From NCBI RefSeq assembly GCF_016680995.1, contig NZ_JAEQMG010000163.1, positions 62,001 through 126,000 on the forward strand: 64,000 nucleotides of DNA, written 5' to 3'. The notes below the pieces were generated by a model, which was given only the letters and a program-made list of their open reading frames with translations, had not been told where the DNA came from and did not search any database. Positions 8,640 to 15,961 of the stretch are shown in pieces. The number at the start of each line of letters is the position of its first letter. The first letter of the stretch is position 1. The position numbers were made by a program, and so were the translations under genes. Source of the DNA: Ruminococcus difficilis. GTDB lineage: Bacteria; Bacillota_A; Clostridia; Oscillospirales; Acutalibacteraceae.

Positions 8640-8811
8640 CTCTCGCTGACGCTCGATCAGTTGATGCAATCCCTCCGCCTCCTTTCGGAGGCACCTCCTG
8701 AGGAGTTGTCCAAATCTGTGATTTGGTACACAACCCCCATGCAACAGCGCTCCAAGAGCAGATTTATCTGCGATTGGCTAAGCGCCACTGCCTTTACCAA
8801 AGGGAGGCTTA
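8640..8811 (+). repeat. Family 1 structured repeat, copy d (long variant)
   Basis: CTCGCTGACGCTCGATCAGTTGATG is followed by CAATCCCT, hairpin CGCCTCC/GGAGGC, an AT-richer insert of about 85 bases with two small hairpins, and the end CTTTACCAAAGGGAGGC. The insert is not seen in the other copies. Confidence 0.7.
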
Positions 8812-8835
8812 GAAATCCACTCCTTGCAATGACTG

Positions 8836-8878
8836 AATAAAAAAGACCTCTTACACCGCAGGGCGTGAGAGGTCTTTG
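8836..8878 (-). terminator. Terminator of the VOC gene (possibly bidirectional)
   Basis: The stem AAAGACCTCTTA / TGAGAGGTCTTT with a T-run on the minus strand lies just behind the VOC gene stop. Confidence 0.75.
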
Positions 8879-8890
8879 TGATATTTAGAT

Positions 8891-9277
8891 TCAATTCTCG
8901 GCTTTCTTCCTGATGTGCTGACACAGGTCGAACTTGAAGCCGGTCGGAGAGATCATCAGCGCCGATATGGAGGAGGGGGTTTCGATGATTGAATTGGAGC
9001 CGCAGACGAATCCGCGGGAAGTCAGCAGCTCATACGCTTCTTCAAAGTTATCGACATTCATGCGGATGATCGTAGAATCCAGCGGCTTTACGGGAACGCT
9101 CGCGATATCGATATAATGCCCTTCGGCGTCCTTCATGGTGACGTTGTTGATATCTCTGCCGTCGAGCCGGATATGCTTATGGCGCCGTTCAAATCCAAGC
9201 TGCTCAAACAGCTCGATGGTGTTTTCGGCGTCGGCGGCATCGGTCACGATCAGCGGACTGAATCCGGTAACTTTCAT
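8891..9277 (-). CDS. Glyoxalase/bleomycin resistance (VOC) superfamily protein
   Basis: A 128-residue single-unit VOC protein with the beta-alpha-beta-beta-beta pattern twice: strand 1 GFSPLIV, the SEQLGFERRH-type loop (FEQLGFERRH), GHYIDIASVPV, then VDNFEEAYELLTSRGF and a final strand SPTGFKFDLCQH. Metal-ligand positions are not obvious (few His/Glu at the usual places), so a catalytic role is uncertain; the fold is also used for drug binding and extradiol cleavage. GGGAGG lies nine bases before the ATG. It stands alone on the minus strand with its own terminator. Confidence 0.8.
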   Translation of the reverse strand: MKVTGFSPLIVTDAADAENTIELFEQLGFERRHKHIRLDGRDINNVTMKDAEGHYIDIASVPVKPLDSTIIRMNVDNFEEAYELLTSRGFVCGSNSIIETPSSISALMISPTGFKFDLCQHIRKKAEN

Positions 9278-9367
9278 AGGTAGTTCCTCCCAATAGATAA
9301 TAGAAAAATTTCGTCTTGCAAGATAGGCTTATCGTACCATATTCGGGACGTTTTTGCAAGCGATAAT

Positions 9368-10192
9368 TCAGCGGTCGGAGAGAGCTTCGGCGAATTTCAG
9401 GACGGAATAAGCGATTTGTGTCTGCTGTTCCTTGGCGGTGATCGTCGCCTCGCCGTCACCCTCCTGCGCGCCGTAGTTGCCGAATTGCGCGTGATTGCCG
9501 CCGTCGATGACCGTTTCGACAGCGCCGCTCGGGAAATGCTGTTTGGCGTTTTCATACGCGTCACGACTGAGCACCTTATCCTCGGTACCGTAAACAGAAA
9601 GTAACCCCACGGATCCGTCGAGCGGCTTGGTCGGATAAGCGGCGAGCAGCACCACGCCGTCGACAGCGTCCTTGTGCGCGGAGGCATAGCCCGCGGCGAT
9701 CATGCCGCCCATCGAATGACCGCCCACCATCACGGTGGGATAATCATACTCAGCCATGATGTGATCCGCGGCGTTCTGGTCAAAGATCGCCATGCGCATC
9801 GGCAGATCGAGCAGGAAGCAGTCTACACCCTTGTCCGCGATCTCCTTCATCAGCGGCAGATATGCCTGGGAATCCACCTTCGCTCCGGGGTAGAAGATCA
9901 GCGCGGCGTCCTGCCCCGAGCCGTCGACGAAATATCCGCCGTCGATCCTGCTGACGACAGCGCCGGTGGGATCGGACAGCACGGCAAGCGCCTCCTCCCG
10001 CGCCGTATAATGCACGTTGAGATAGCAAAAGCCGACAACGCATATAATCAACAGACCGATCCCGACGCTGATCAAAACATGCAGGATGAGCGGGAGCTTC
10101 TTTTTCCGCTTTCTGCGGATCAGTCCGGTAAGCAGAAAGCAGAGTCCGAATACGATCGCGACTGCCGCGACGGATAGTAAGATGTATTTCAA
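9368..10192 (-). CDS. Membrane-anchored alpha/beta hydrolase
   Basis: An alpha/beta hydrolase of about 274 residues with two N-terminal transmembrane segments separated by a basic loop (RRKRKKK), placing the catalytic domain outside the membrane. The nucleophile elbow is GGHSMGGM, the acid is probably the Asp in GTEDKVLS, and the histidine is in GGNHAQFGNY, so the Ser-Asp-His triad is complete. The family resembles the dienelactone-hydrolase-like group annotated alpha/beta hydrolase 5. The start is uncertain: TTG at 10192 has AGGTG six bases upstream, while a TTG at 10225 extends it by 11 residues without a clear ribosome site. Substrate unknown. Confidence 0.85.
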   Translation of the reverse strand: MKYILLSVAAVAIVFGLCFLLTGLIRRKRKKKLPLILHVLISVGIGLLIICVVGFCYLNVHYTAREEALAVLSDPTGAVVSRIDGGYFVDGSGQDAALIFYPGAKVDSQAYLPLMKEIADKGVDCFLLDLPMRMAIFDQNAADHIMAEYDYPTVMVGGHSMGGMIAAGYASAHKDAVDGVVLLAAYPTKPLDGSVGLLSVYGTEDKVLSRDAYENAKQHFPSGAVETVIDGGNHAQFGNYGAQEGDGEATITAKEQQTQIAYSVLKFAEALSDR

Positions 10193-10367
10193 AAAGATCA
10201 CCTGATTCAAAAATGGTACCGACAAAAGTATAGCACATGACGAAAGCGATCACAAGCACCCGAACGCGTTCTCACAAAAATCATCAAAAACAGTGGAAGT
10301 TTTCAGAAATCTTCTGTATAATAGAATTCGGATCATAACCTTCCCCGACGCAAGCACGAAAGGTGTC

Positions 10368-10415
10368 TTGATCGGTTGAGATCGCCACAGTCCCTATCGG
10401 GACCTCGCGATGACT
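10368..10415 (+). repeat. Family 2 repeat (GGTTGAGATCGCCACAG type), copy a
   Basis: TTGATCGGTTGAGATCGCCACAG, a central hairpin (GTCCC/GGGAC) and CCTCGCGATGAC (each shown in part). It lies in the leader of the E2-like gene. Confidence 0.75.
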
Positions 10416-10451
10416 ATTGATATGGCTCATAAGGGATAAGGAGTGAGGATC

Positions 10452-11018
10452 ATGCCGAATGACAGAAATGAGCGCCTGGCGGCTGACTACCGCGACATGC
10501 TGCAATTACAGGACAGACCGTATCTGTCGTGGATCGTGACCAAGGGTGAGCCGCCGTACGCGGAAGAATACCTTCTGACTGTCAGGATCAGGACATACGC
10601 GCTCTCGGCGACCGCCGACCGCTACATCGTCAGCACCATCGACAAATGCACGATCCGGATCACGCTGTGGGACTCCTACCCCAAGATCGCGCCGAACACC
10701 AAGATGCTCAATATGCCGCCGGTGTTCCATCCGAACTGGTACTCCAAGGGCACCTACTGTCCGAGCACGCTCTGGCAGGAGGGTGATTCGCTCAAGGATT
10801 ATGTCAAGCGGATGCTCGGTACCCTGACCTATGATCCGTCGCTCGTTGAAACAAAATCCCCCGCGAACTTCAAGGCGGCGGCATGGTTCAACAAAATGCG
10901 GGATCGGGAAGAGCTCTTTCCCAGTGACCCCGTCGCGCTGACAGAGAATTCACCCGATGAGATCTCGGAAAAGGAACAGCTCGGCGAGATCATCGACAGC
11001 TGGGAGATCAAACGATAA
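10452..11018 (+). CDS. E2 (ubiquitin-conjugating enzyme)-like protein
   Basis: The 188-residue product has the landmarks of the UBC/E2 fold. A strand IRITLWDSYP (about 68-77) is followed by PNTKMLNMPP, then His93-Pro94-Asn95 and Cys103. In eukaryotic E2s the catalytic Cys also lies eight residues after the Asn of HPN, within N-G-T-I-C; here it is K-G-T-Y-C. Next come W108, a helix LKDYVKRMLGTL and YDPSLVETKSPANF, matching the E2 segment ending in NP..PL..A. So catalytic geometry appears kept. A charged C-terminal tail of about 35 residues is extra. ATG 10452 is preceded by AAGGAG at eight bases; a GTG at 10443 is in frame. No ubiquitin-like, E1-like or JAB gene is in the window. The next gene, 30 bases on, is a phospholipase C-like protein. 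Function unknown. Confidence 0.75.
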   Translation: MPNDRNERLAADYRDMLQLQDRPYLSWIVTKGEPPYAEEYLLTVRIRTYALSATADRYIVSTIDKCTIRITLWDSYPKIAPNTKMLNMPPVFHPNWYSKGTYCPSTLWQEGDSLKDYVKRMLGTLTYDPSLVETKSPANFKAAAWFNKMRDREELFPSDPVALTENSPDEISEKEQLGEIIDSWEIKR

Positions 11019-11048
11019 TCATCAATCATATCATAAGGAGGCGGCGAT

Positions 11049-11804
11049 ATGCCCGATATCATTGTCCATACGAGCTTCGGCGCGCAGGTGCTGGAGCGCC
11101 TTGCGATCGACGTTGACCGCGATATCTACGACTTCGGTCTGGTCGGTCCCGACCCGTTCCTGTTCTACCGCTTTTATATCGCGCCGTTCCGCCATCGCGT
11201 CAATCGCTACTCATCCGCCATGCACCGCGAACGCACGGGCGATTTTCTCATCGAGCTGATCAAGCGCGGTAAAGGCGACCGCAAGGTGTTTTCCTACGCG
11301 GCGGGTTTCCTGTGCCATTACGCGCTGGATTCCAACACCCACCCCTACATCAACCGCAAGGCGAAGAACAGCTTTCCGATGCACATGGCGATCGAGCACA
11401 AGCTCGACAGGATGAACGGCGGCAAGGTGCGTATCCCGCGCTTTTTGCCCGAGTCGATGAAGGACGCGGTCGGCGGCGCGATCACCGGGATCTACGGCTG
11501 GGATGACGCGTGGGAGAAGTTCAAACAGGGTCATCGCGATATGAAGCCATTCTACGCGATCGTCACGGACGAGAGCGGATGGCTGGACAGGATCGCCGGT
11601 AAAACGCACACCAAGCTCGCGCTGGTATCGTACCGCAGTAAGGCGATCGACGATATGGATCTGCGCGGATTCTACCCGCTCTACAACAGGGCGGTGGACG
11701 ACGCGGCGCGGTTCATCAGGACGGCAGACGACTTTGTGCGCGACAAGATCGATGAAGCGGCGCTTCGAGAGATCATCGGCAACCGCTCGTATATCGACGG
11801 CTGA
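11049..11804 (+). CDS. Zinc-dependent phospholipase C-like protein
   Basis: A 251-residue cytoplasmic-looking protein of the zinc-dependent phospholipase C / S1-P1 nuclease-like family. Metal ligands can be picked out: His7 near the start (IIVHTSFG), GPDPFLFY, an H..D pair in CHYALDSNTHPY (about 88-99) and the H...E...D run in MAIEHKLDR (about 113-121). Clostridial alpha-toxin-type enzymes use the same helical Zn core but are secreted; no signal peptide is seen here, so an intracellular role is more likely. AAGGAGG lies seven bases before the ATG. It is almost certainly cotranscribed with the E2-like gene, which ends 30 bases upstream. Confidence 0.82.
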   Translation: MPDIIVHTSFGAQVLERLAIDVDRDIYDFGLVGPDPFLFYRFYIAPFRHRVNRYSSAMHRERTGDFLIELIKRGKGDRKVFSYAAGFLCHYALDSNTHPYINRKAKNSFPMHMAIEHKLDRMNGGKVRIPRFLPESMKDAVGGAITGIYGWDDAWEKFKQGHRDMKPFYAIVTDESGWLDRIAGKTHTKLALVSYRSKAIDDMDLRGFYPLYNRAVDDAARFIRTADDFVRDKIDEAALREIIGNRSYIDG

Positions 11805-11812
11805 TACAAGCA

Positions 11813-11857
11813 AAAGAAGCAGGTCAGGTACGACGCTCGTACCCGACCTGCTTTTTG
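11813..11857. terminator. Bidirectional terminator between convergent genes
   Basis: A long stem (AAGCAGGTC..GGTACGA / TCGTACC..GACCTGCTT) has T-rich flanks on both strands, serving the phospholipase-like gene and the minus-strand membrane operon. Confidence 0.9.
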
Positions 11858-11866
11858 TCTATTCAT

Positions 11867-12229
11867 TTACAGTTGAAGCAGCAAGGTCAACAACAATCCG
11901 AACAGGAATGAAGCGCCGTTGAGCAAGAGGGAGAGCTTCAGCTTTCCGATACGGTCATACGACAGCAAAAACCGATAGATCACGAATTCTGTCACGACCG
12001 CAAAAACCTCCAGTGCCAAGAGGATCAGCCATGTGTATACGCTGTGTTCGGAAAAGAGATAGATCGCCCAGTAGTAGCAATAGTTGACGACGGGGTTCGT
12101 CAGGATATTCGCCAGCGCGATGACCAAAAGATCTTTTCCGCTGTGCACCCTGAGCGCCGCCGCGAGATACAGCTCAACGATCAGCGTCGGGATCAGGCTC
12201 CTCAACAGCGATATCAGGATCAGTCCCAT
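11867..12229 (-). CDS. Small four-helix membrane protein, last gene of a membrane operon
   Basis: A 120-residue hydrophobic protein with about four transmembrane helices. It contains the segment ALANILTNPVVNY and a Glu-bearing later helix (LALEVFAVVTEFVIY), a pattern seen in uncharacterised clostridial membrane proteins. Its ATG overlaps the stop codon of the upstream gene (TAATG), so translation is coupled. No function can be assigned. Confidence 0.75.
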   Translation of the reverse strand: MGLILISLLRSLIPTLIVELYLAAALRVHSGKDLLVIALANILTNPVVNYCYYWAIYLFSEHSVYTWLILLALEVFAVVTEFVIYRFLLSYDRIGKLKLSLLLNGASFLFGLLLTLLLQL

Positions 12230-12750
12230 TAATGTCTGAAATGATCCTGTCTGTCATTGCGGAAGGGATCGTCCTCTTCGTTTCTCATGTGCGATCCGTT
12301 CTGTGCACGGTATGGATCGTTCATCGCCGCTTTCTTCTTTTTATTCTTAACGACCAGCATCACGATGACCGCGATCAAAGCGGCTGCCAATATCGGGATG
12401 ACGATATACAGCGCGTGCAGCAGCGAGTCGGAAAACCCGCCTTTGGCGGTCGGCGCGTCCGTCGGGGCGATCGTCGCTGCCTGTGTCGCGGCAACCGTGG
12501 CGGGTGCTTTTGTGGCTGCCTGAGTAGGCGCTTCTGTCTCAGCCTCGGTTGCGGCCTCGGTTGCGGGCTCCTCATACACGGGCACAGGTGCGGGAGGAGG
12601 CGGCGGTTCGGGATACGGTTCGGGATCGGGCTCAGGCTCGGGTTCTACCACGACTTCTTCCTCTTTTTCCTCTTTTTCCTCTTCTGACGACACGGGAGGA
12701 ATCCCCATGTCTGCCGGCAGAAATGAGAAGAGATCGGTATTCATACTCAT
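12229..12750 (-). CDS. Proline/glutamate-rich single-pass membrane protein
   Basis: A 173-residue protein with low-complexity parts: a Glu-rich run (about 23-35), alternating Glu-Pro and Pro-rich sequence (36-60), then a Thr/Ala/Glu/Pro linker with TEA and TQA repeats (61-105), one transmembrane helix (about 114-136) followed by a KNKKKK stop-transfer signal, and a charged tail. No cleavable signal peptide is visible, so a type III/Nout topology is inferred, with the repetitive part outside and perhaps glycosylated. AGGAGG precedes the ATG by six bases. It is coupled to the next gene by TAATG overlap. Confidence 0.75.
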   Translation of the reverse strand: MSMNTDLFSFLPADMGIPPVSSEEEKEEKEEEVVVEPEPEPDPEPYPEPPPPPAPVPVYEEPATEAATEAETEAPTQAATKAPATVAATQAATIAPTDAPTAKGGFSDSLLHALYIVIPILAAALIAVIVMLVVKNKKKKAAMNDPYRAQNGSHMRNEEDDPFRNDRQDHFRH

Positions 12751-12802
12751 CTTTATCCTCCTAACGATATCCTTTTATGATAAGATCGGTCACCGATCGG
12801 CG

Positions 12803-13072
12803 TTACGATCTCGGTTGTTCGTTTTGTTCTTGATGATCCGTTTGATCCTGATTCGGCTGCCCGGCCGCGGGCGACCCATAAGGCATATTGGGGATGGGCG
12901 GCGGCACGGTGACAGGCGTTTTGCGCTTCCTGCTTTTCAGCACGACGAGCACGATCACGCCGATGATCGCCGGTAGGATCAGGAAAATAAATATCGCGAT
13001 CAGCGCCATGACAGTCGGATTGACCAAAGGCGGCATGGCGGCGTCAGCGAGCGTATAACGGAATGGCGTCAT
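12803..13072 (-). CDS. Small single-pass membrane protein with proline-rich tail
   Basis: An 89-residue protein: short polar N-terminus, one hydrophobic helix (about 22-45), KSRKRK stop-transfer, then a Pro/Gln/Asn-rich tail. Its ATG overlaps the TGA of the MFS gene by four bases (ATGA), so the two are translated together. It resembles the next gene in plan (proline-rich region plus one helix) but is shorter. No family recognised. Confidence 0.72.
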   Translation of the reverse strand: MTPFRYTLADAAMPPLVNPTVMALIAIFIFLILPAIIGVIVLVVLKSRKRKTPVTVPPPIPNMPYGSPAAGQPNQDQTDHQEQNEQPRS

Positions 13073-14172
13073 ATGTCATTCTCCTTTTTAACTGTTTGTA
13101 GCGATTCCGTTTCTTCGGGAATCGCGGTCTGATCGGACGGATTTTTCTTCGGCTTTGCGCAGATGATCCACAAGATCACGACGCAGGGTACGGTCAACAG
13201 CGTGATGATGATATCGTTGACCGTCACGCTTTGGACGCGATAGAAAAAGAACGGCAGCGAGCCGGCAAAGAGCCCGACGGTCGTAAAGCCGAACGCGATA
13301 CCGGGGTAGTGCTGCAGACGCGATACGATCAGCGCCAATGTGACCGCCATCGTCATGCTGAACATTGCGATGCCGATCAGTGAGATCTCCATCTGTTCCG
13401 CGCCGAAGATCATAAAGGGCAGCGCGCCGACTGTGCTGATCAGGGCGGTCAGTCGGATACCGATCTTGTCCGCGAGGATTCCGCCGAGTCCCTTTCCGAC
13501 GCCCATGCTGCAATACAGCAATACCGTTTGCAGCTCCGTCTTGTTCCATGTCGTCGGGATGCCGTAGCCCATATAGGCGCGAACGATCACGACAAAGGTC
13601 GCCAGCAGTACCACAGCGACGCCGTTGATCTTCTCATTGGAAAAATGATACTGTTTGAGGTTTTCCTCCCCGTCACCCGCCTTCAGCTTCTCGGCAATGA
13701 AGATCGGGATAAAGGTCAGCAGATTCAGCGTCAAGATCCACGGAACCGCGACCCCGTGGGTCGATAGGAGCTTTCCCGTGACGACGCCGAAGGAGCCGCC
13801 CGATACGAATACCGCGCTCGGAGCGATCTTGCCGGGTGAGGAACGGAGCGTCAGCTCGGCGCCGTGGATATGGACAAGACAGTTGCCCAGCGCGACAGAG
13901 ATGATCACGATGATCGCGTTGACATCAAAATGCAACAGAACCAAAGAAAGAGACGTCAGCACCGTGCCGAGAACAGCAAAGTTGACGCGGATCCCTTTGT
14001 CGCGCAAAAATCCGAAAAAGCCCTGCGGCACAAACGCCAGTGAATCATACAAGAGACATAAGCCCCAGACGATAGGCGTGCTGAAATAGGAGGTCAACAC
14101 ATAAAATGAGGTGATCTCCACCAAAAAATGGATGATGAAATAAAGCAGTCCTACCTGATTGTATCTCTTCAT
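13069..14172 (-). CDS. Major facilitator-like transporter
   Basis: A polytopic protein of about 367 residues with ten to twelve hydrophobic helices arranged as two similar halves, typical of MFS proteins but on the short side. GFLRDKGIRVN (about 55-65) and GGILADKIGIRLT (about 230-242) are the two half-repeats of the MFS cytoplasmic loop 2-3 motif (G-x-x-x-D-x-x-G-x-[RK]). ATG 14172 has AGAAGG six bases upstream; a TTG at 14193 would extend it but lies before that site. First gene of a four-gene operon with ATGA and TAATG overlaps. The transported substrate is unknown. Confidence 0.78.
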   Translation of the reverse strand: MKRYNQVGLLYFIIHFLVEITSFYVLTSYFSTPIVWGLCLLYDSLAFVPQGFFGFLRDKGIRVNFAVLGTVLTSLSLVLLHFDVNAIIVIISVALGNCLVHIHGAELTLRSSPGKIAPSAVFVSGGSFGVVTGKLLSTHGVAVPWILTLNLLTFIPIFIAEKLKAGDGEENLKQYHFSNEKINGVAVVLLATFVVIVRAYMGYGIPTTWNKTELQTVLLYCSMGVGKGLGGILADKIGIRLTALISTVGALPFMIFGAEQMEISLIGIAMFSMTMAVTLALIVSRLQHYPGIAFGFTTVGLFAGSLPFFFYRVQSVTVNDIIITLLTVPCVVILWIICAKPKKNPSDQTAIPEETESLQTVKKENDI

Positions 14173-14311
14173 AACAACCCTTCTGTACCGCAAACAGCGA
14201 CACGTTTCTGTATAACTCGTTCTTTTTTTATTTTACCATATCGGTTTCTGTCATGCAATCCAAAAAAGCGGGATGGTATTTATGCAATCTGTACACATGA
14301 TCCGGCGCGAA

Positions 14312-14341
14312 TTGACAACCCCGCTTGCGGTAGGATATAAT
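14312..14341 (+). promoter_or_regulatory. Promoter of acylphosphatase gene
   Basis: TTGACA, an 18-base spacer and a perfect TATAAT, ending 18 bases before the ATG at 14360. Confidence 0.8.
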
Positions 14342-14359
14342 ATCGGTGAGGTGAGCGAA

Positions 14360-14650
14360 ATGCTGACAAAACGCAAAAAGGTACGTAAATACATCCGATT
14401 CTACGGTCAGGTGCAGGCGGTAGGCTTCCGCTGGCGCACCATGCAGGCGGCGCAGCTTTACGGCGCGACGGGATGGGTGCGGAATGAATATGACGACTCT
14501 GTGTCGATGGAGATCCAGGGCACCGAGCGGCAGATCGACGACGTGATCGCCGCCCTCGACCGCGGCTCCTACATCGTCATCGAGCGCATGGAGGTCAAAC
14601 AACTGGAGCCTGTTGAGGATGAAAACGGTTTTCGGGTGAAGTATCATTAA
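14360..14650 (+). CDS. acyP: Acylphosphatase
   Basis: A 96-residue acylphosphatase, which hydrolyses carboxyl-phosphate bonds such as in acetyl phosphate. The phosphate-binding loop GQVQAVGFRW holds the catalytic Arg, and the catalytic Asn is in GWVRNEYD. The usual loop reads G-x-V-Q-G-V-G-F-R, so the second Gly is Ala here, a common substitution. ATG 14360 is preceded by GAGGTGA at five bases and by a strong promoter; the longer in-frame extension from 14273 would run through that promoter and is rejected. Confidence 0.92.
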   Translation: MLTKRKKVRKYIRFYGQVQAVGFRWRTMQAAQLYGATGWVRNEYDDSVSMEIQGTERQIDDVIAALDRGSYIVIERMEVKQLEPVEDENGFRVKYH

Positions 14651-14660
14651 AGGTGTTTTC

Positions 14661-14792
14661 CCTTCGGTCGGACAGTTTTACAGCAACCCTCAGTCACTTC
14701 GTGACAGCCCTCCTCAGCGGAGGCAGCAGACCCTTTTGTCCGTTTTGCGGACATTTCCCCTAAAAGGGGAATCTCCTTAGGAAAGGGAGCCT
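14661..14792 (+). repeat. Family 1 structured repeat, copy e
   Basis: CCTTCGGTCGGACAG, CCCTCAGTC, hairpin GTCAC/GTGAC, CCTCCTCAGCGGAGG, the module CAGACCCTTTTGTCCG..CGGAC and CCCCTAAAAGGGG, and the end GGAAAGGGAGCC. Confidence 0.8.
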
Positions 14793-14849
14793 TGATCGGT
14801 TGAGATTACCACAGCCCATGGCATTCATGCCATGGGCTTCGTAATGACA
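14792..14849 (+). repeat. Family 2 repeat, copy b
   Basis: TTGATCGGTTGAGATTACC, a perfect central hairpin (GCCCATGGCA/TGCCATGGGC) and TTCGTAATGACA. It is fused directly to the GGGAGCC end of family 1 copy e. Confidence 0.8.
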
Positions 14850-14860
14850 TTTTATAATGA

Positions 14861-14888
14861 AAGGGAACGGAGAGATCCGTTCCCTTTT
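14861..14888 (+). terminator. Terminator-like hairpin
   Basis: AAGGGAACGG/CCGTTCCCTTTT, presumably ending transcripts from acyP that read through the repeats. Confidence 0.7.
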
Positions 14889-14929
14889 CAGATTGTCGAA
14901 AAAGCACATTAGTCAGGAACAGAGCGTTT

Positions 14930-14996
14930 ACAAGCCTCCCTCTGACGAGGGAGGTGGGCTCGCTTGCGAGCTCGGAGGGAGAGATAACGAAGCGTT
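14930..14996 (-). repeat. Family 1 structured repeat, copy f (short, inverted)
   Basis: On the minus strand it reads CTCCGAGCTCGCAAGCGAGC then CACCTCCCTCGTCAGAGGGAGGC; it closely matches the right half of copy a. Confidence 0.7.
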
Positions 14997-15062
14997 AGAA
15001 ACACACCGATGATGGACTCAAGCCGCATAATCAGTATCATTACTCACAGTATTGAGTCATGC

Positions 15063-15262
15063 GTTTGCATGCTATTATACGGTTGCGTTATCTCTCCCCC
15101 GCAGAAAAAAAAGACTCCTATACATCAAGTCATCTTGCTGCCCCCTCGTCAGAGGGGGCATAAAAAGACACGTGCCCCCGTGACACACGTGTCCGTCAGA
15201 GGGGGCTGAAAAAGATGCAGTACCCCCCGTGACACGCGTGTCCATCAGAGGAAACTGCTAAC
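15063..15262 (+). repeat. Family 1-related tandem modules with ACACGTGT palindromes, copy g
   Basis: Three successive units end in GTCAGAGGGGGC-like sequence; two of them carry the palindromes GACACACGTGTCC and GACACGCGTGTCC. This is the clearest case of the palindrome module inserted in a family 1 element. Confidence 0.65.
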
Positions 15263-15284
15263 TACTTTTGCTGATTCGCGACAA

Positions 15285-15316
15285 AAAACCGCCGCTGTGG
15301 GAGAGCGGCGGTTCGG
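15285..15316 (-). terminator. Terminator of the 55-residue gene
   Basis: On the minus strand AACCGCCGCTC/GAGCGGCGGTT-type stem (AACCGCCGC pairs with GCGGCGGTT) is followed by TTTTTTG. Confidence 0.85.
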
Positions 15317-15416
15317 ATATATGGAAGTAACCATACCTTAGCATAGGAGGATATGAGAAAGGTTATTCCACATCTTTATTCGATTGTTCAAGCGGAATCT
15401 CCTCTCCGCTCTCACT

Positions 15417-15584
15417 TCAAGCGGAGCGATCGAGGTCGTGCATGAGCCTGACTTTCATCTTATCACCCTCGACAAAGATGTCGACCGCGTCGATGTGTTT
15501 GTCGGGGTGCGCTTTGACAAGCTCGCTGACATACATGTTGATAATTTTGTCGGATACGTGTTCTCCTTTTACGTTGACCTTCAT
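15417..15584 (-). CDS. Small 55-residue protein of unknown function
   Basis: The frame begins MKVNVKGEHVSDKIINMYV and ends LMHDLDRSA. AAGGAGATG lies eight bases before the ATG, an attenuator-strength terminator follows 100 bases after the stop, and the third-position GC matches neighbouring genes, so it is probably real although short. It has no Cys, no membrane segment and no recognised motif; the predicted pattern is beta-alpha-beta with a helix at about 12-26. It lies alone between repeats on one side and an AT-rich region on the other. The plus-strand frame across the same bases has no ribosome site. Confidence 0.65.
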   Translation of the reverse strand: MKVNVKGEHVSDKIINMYVSELVKAHPDKHIDAVDIFVEGDKMKVRLMHDLDRSA

Positions 15585-15961
15585 ACAATCATCTCCTTCA
15601 ATTATTCGAACAGTTGTTTTATTTCCTACAATTATATTTTAGCAGAGAACACGTGTAATTTCCAGTTACAGGTTGCCCATTTTCATATCAGTTTGTTAAC
15701 GGTTAATTCCTTTTTGAATAAAAATAATGTCACTTTGTAACCGTTAATTCCCATTTGAAAATAAACGATTTTTTAATATATTTTGAAGAAAAATAACCGC
15801 AAAACACCAGATTTTGTATCTTCCGCAGGAGAAATTTATATTTTTTCATAATCGAAAAATAGCACGATCCCGGGGTCTGTGCGGTCAAAATGTTCGAACA
15901 CTCGCAAGGGTAAATTGCGGTTGCGTTTCTGTCGGCGTCTCTCTCGGAAAAGGGAGGCTGT
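15585..15961. other. AT-rich 377-base gap
   Basis: Markedly AT-richer than the surroundings. It probably holds the promoter of the 55-residue gene (TATAAT on the minus strand at about 15629-15634). Two imperfect direct repeats of about 28 bases, built on AACGGTTAATTCC and AACCGTTAATTCC, lie at about 15697-15725 and 15738-15768. The last 25 bases are the end of a family 1 element (CTCTCGGAAAAGGGAGGC) that abuts the stop codon of the DUF5131 gene. An 80-residue minus frame here lacks a ribosome site and was not accepted. Confidence 0.6.

Larger units (their letters stand above)
14651..15416. other. Repeat-filled 766-base gap without a gene
   Basis: The gap holds, in order, family 1 copy e, family 2 copy b, the acylphosphatase terminator, family 1 copies f and g, and the terminator of the 55-residue gene. 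Between about 15000 and 15070 there is only short repeat debris. No credible coding frame with a ribosome site was seen. Confidence 0.7.

Noticed and set aside
12229..12750. Proline/glutamate-rich frame as non-coding low complexity
   Set aside because: A perfect AGGAGG, a transmembrane helix with stop-transfer signal and coupled neighbours support a real gene.
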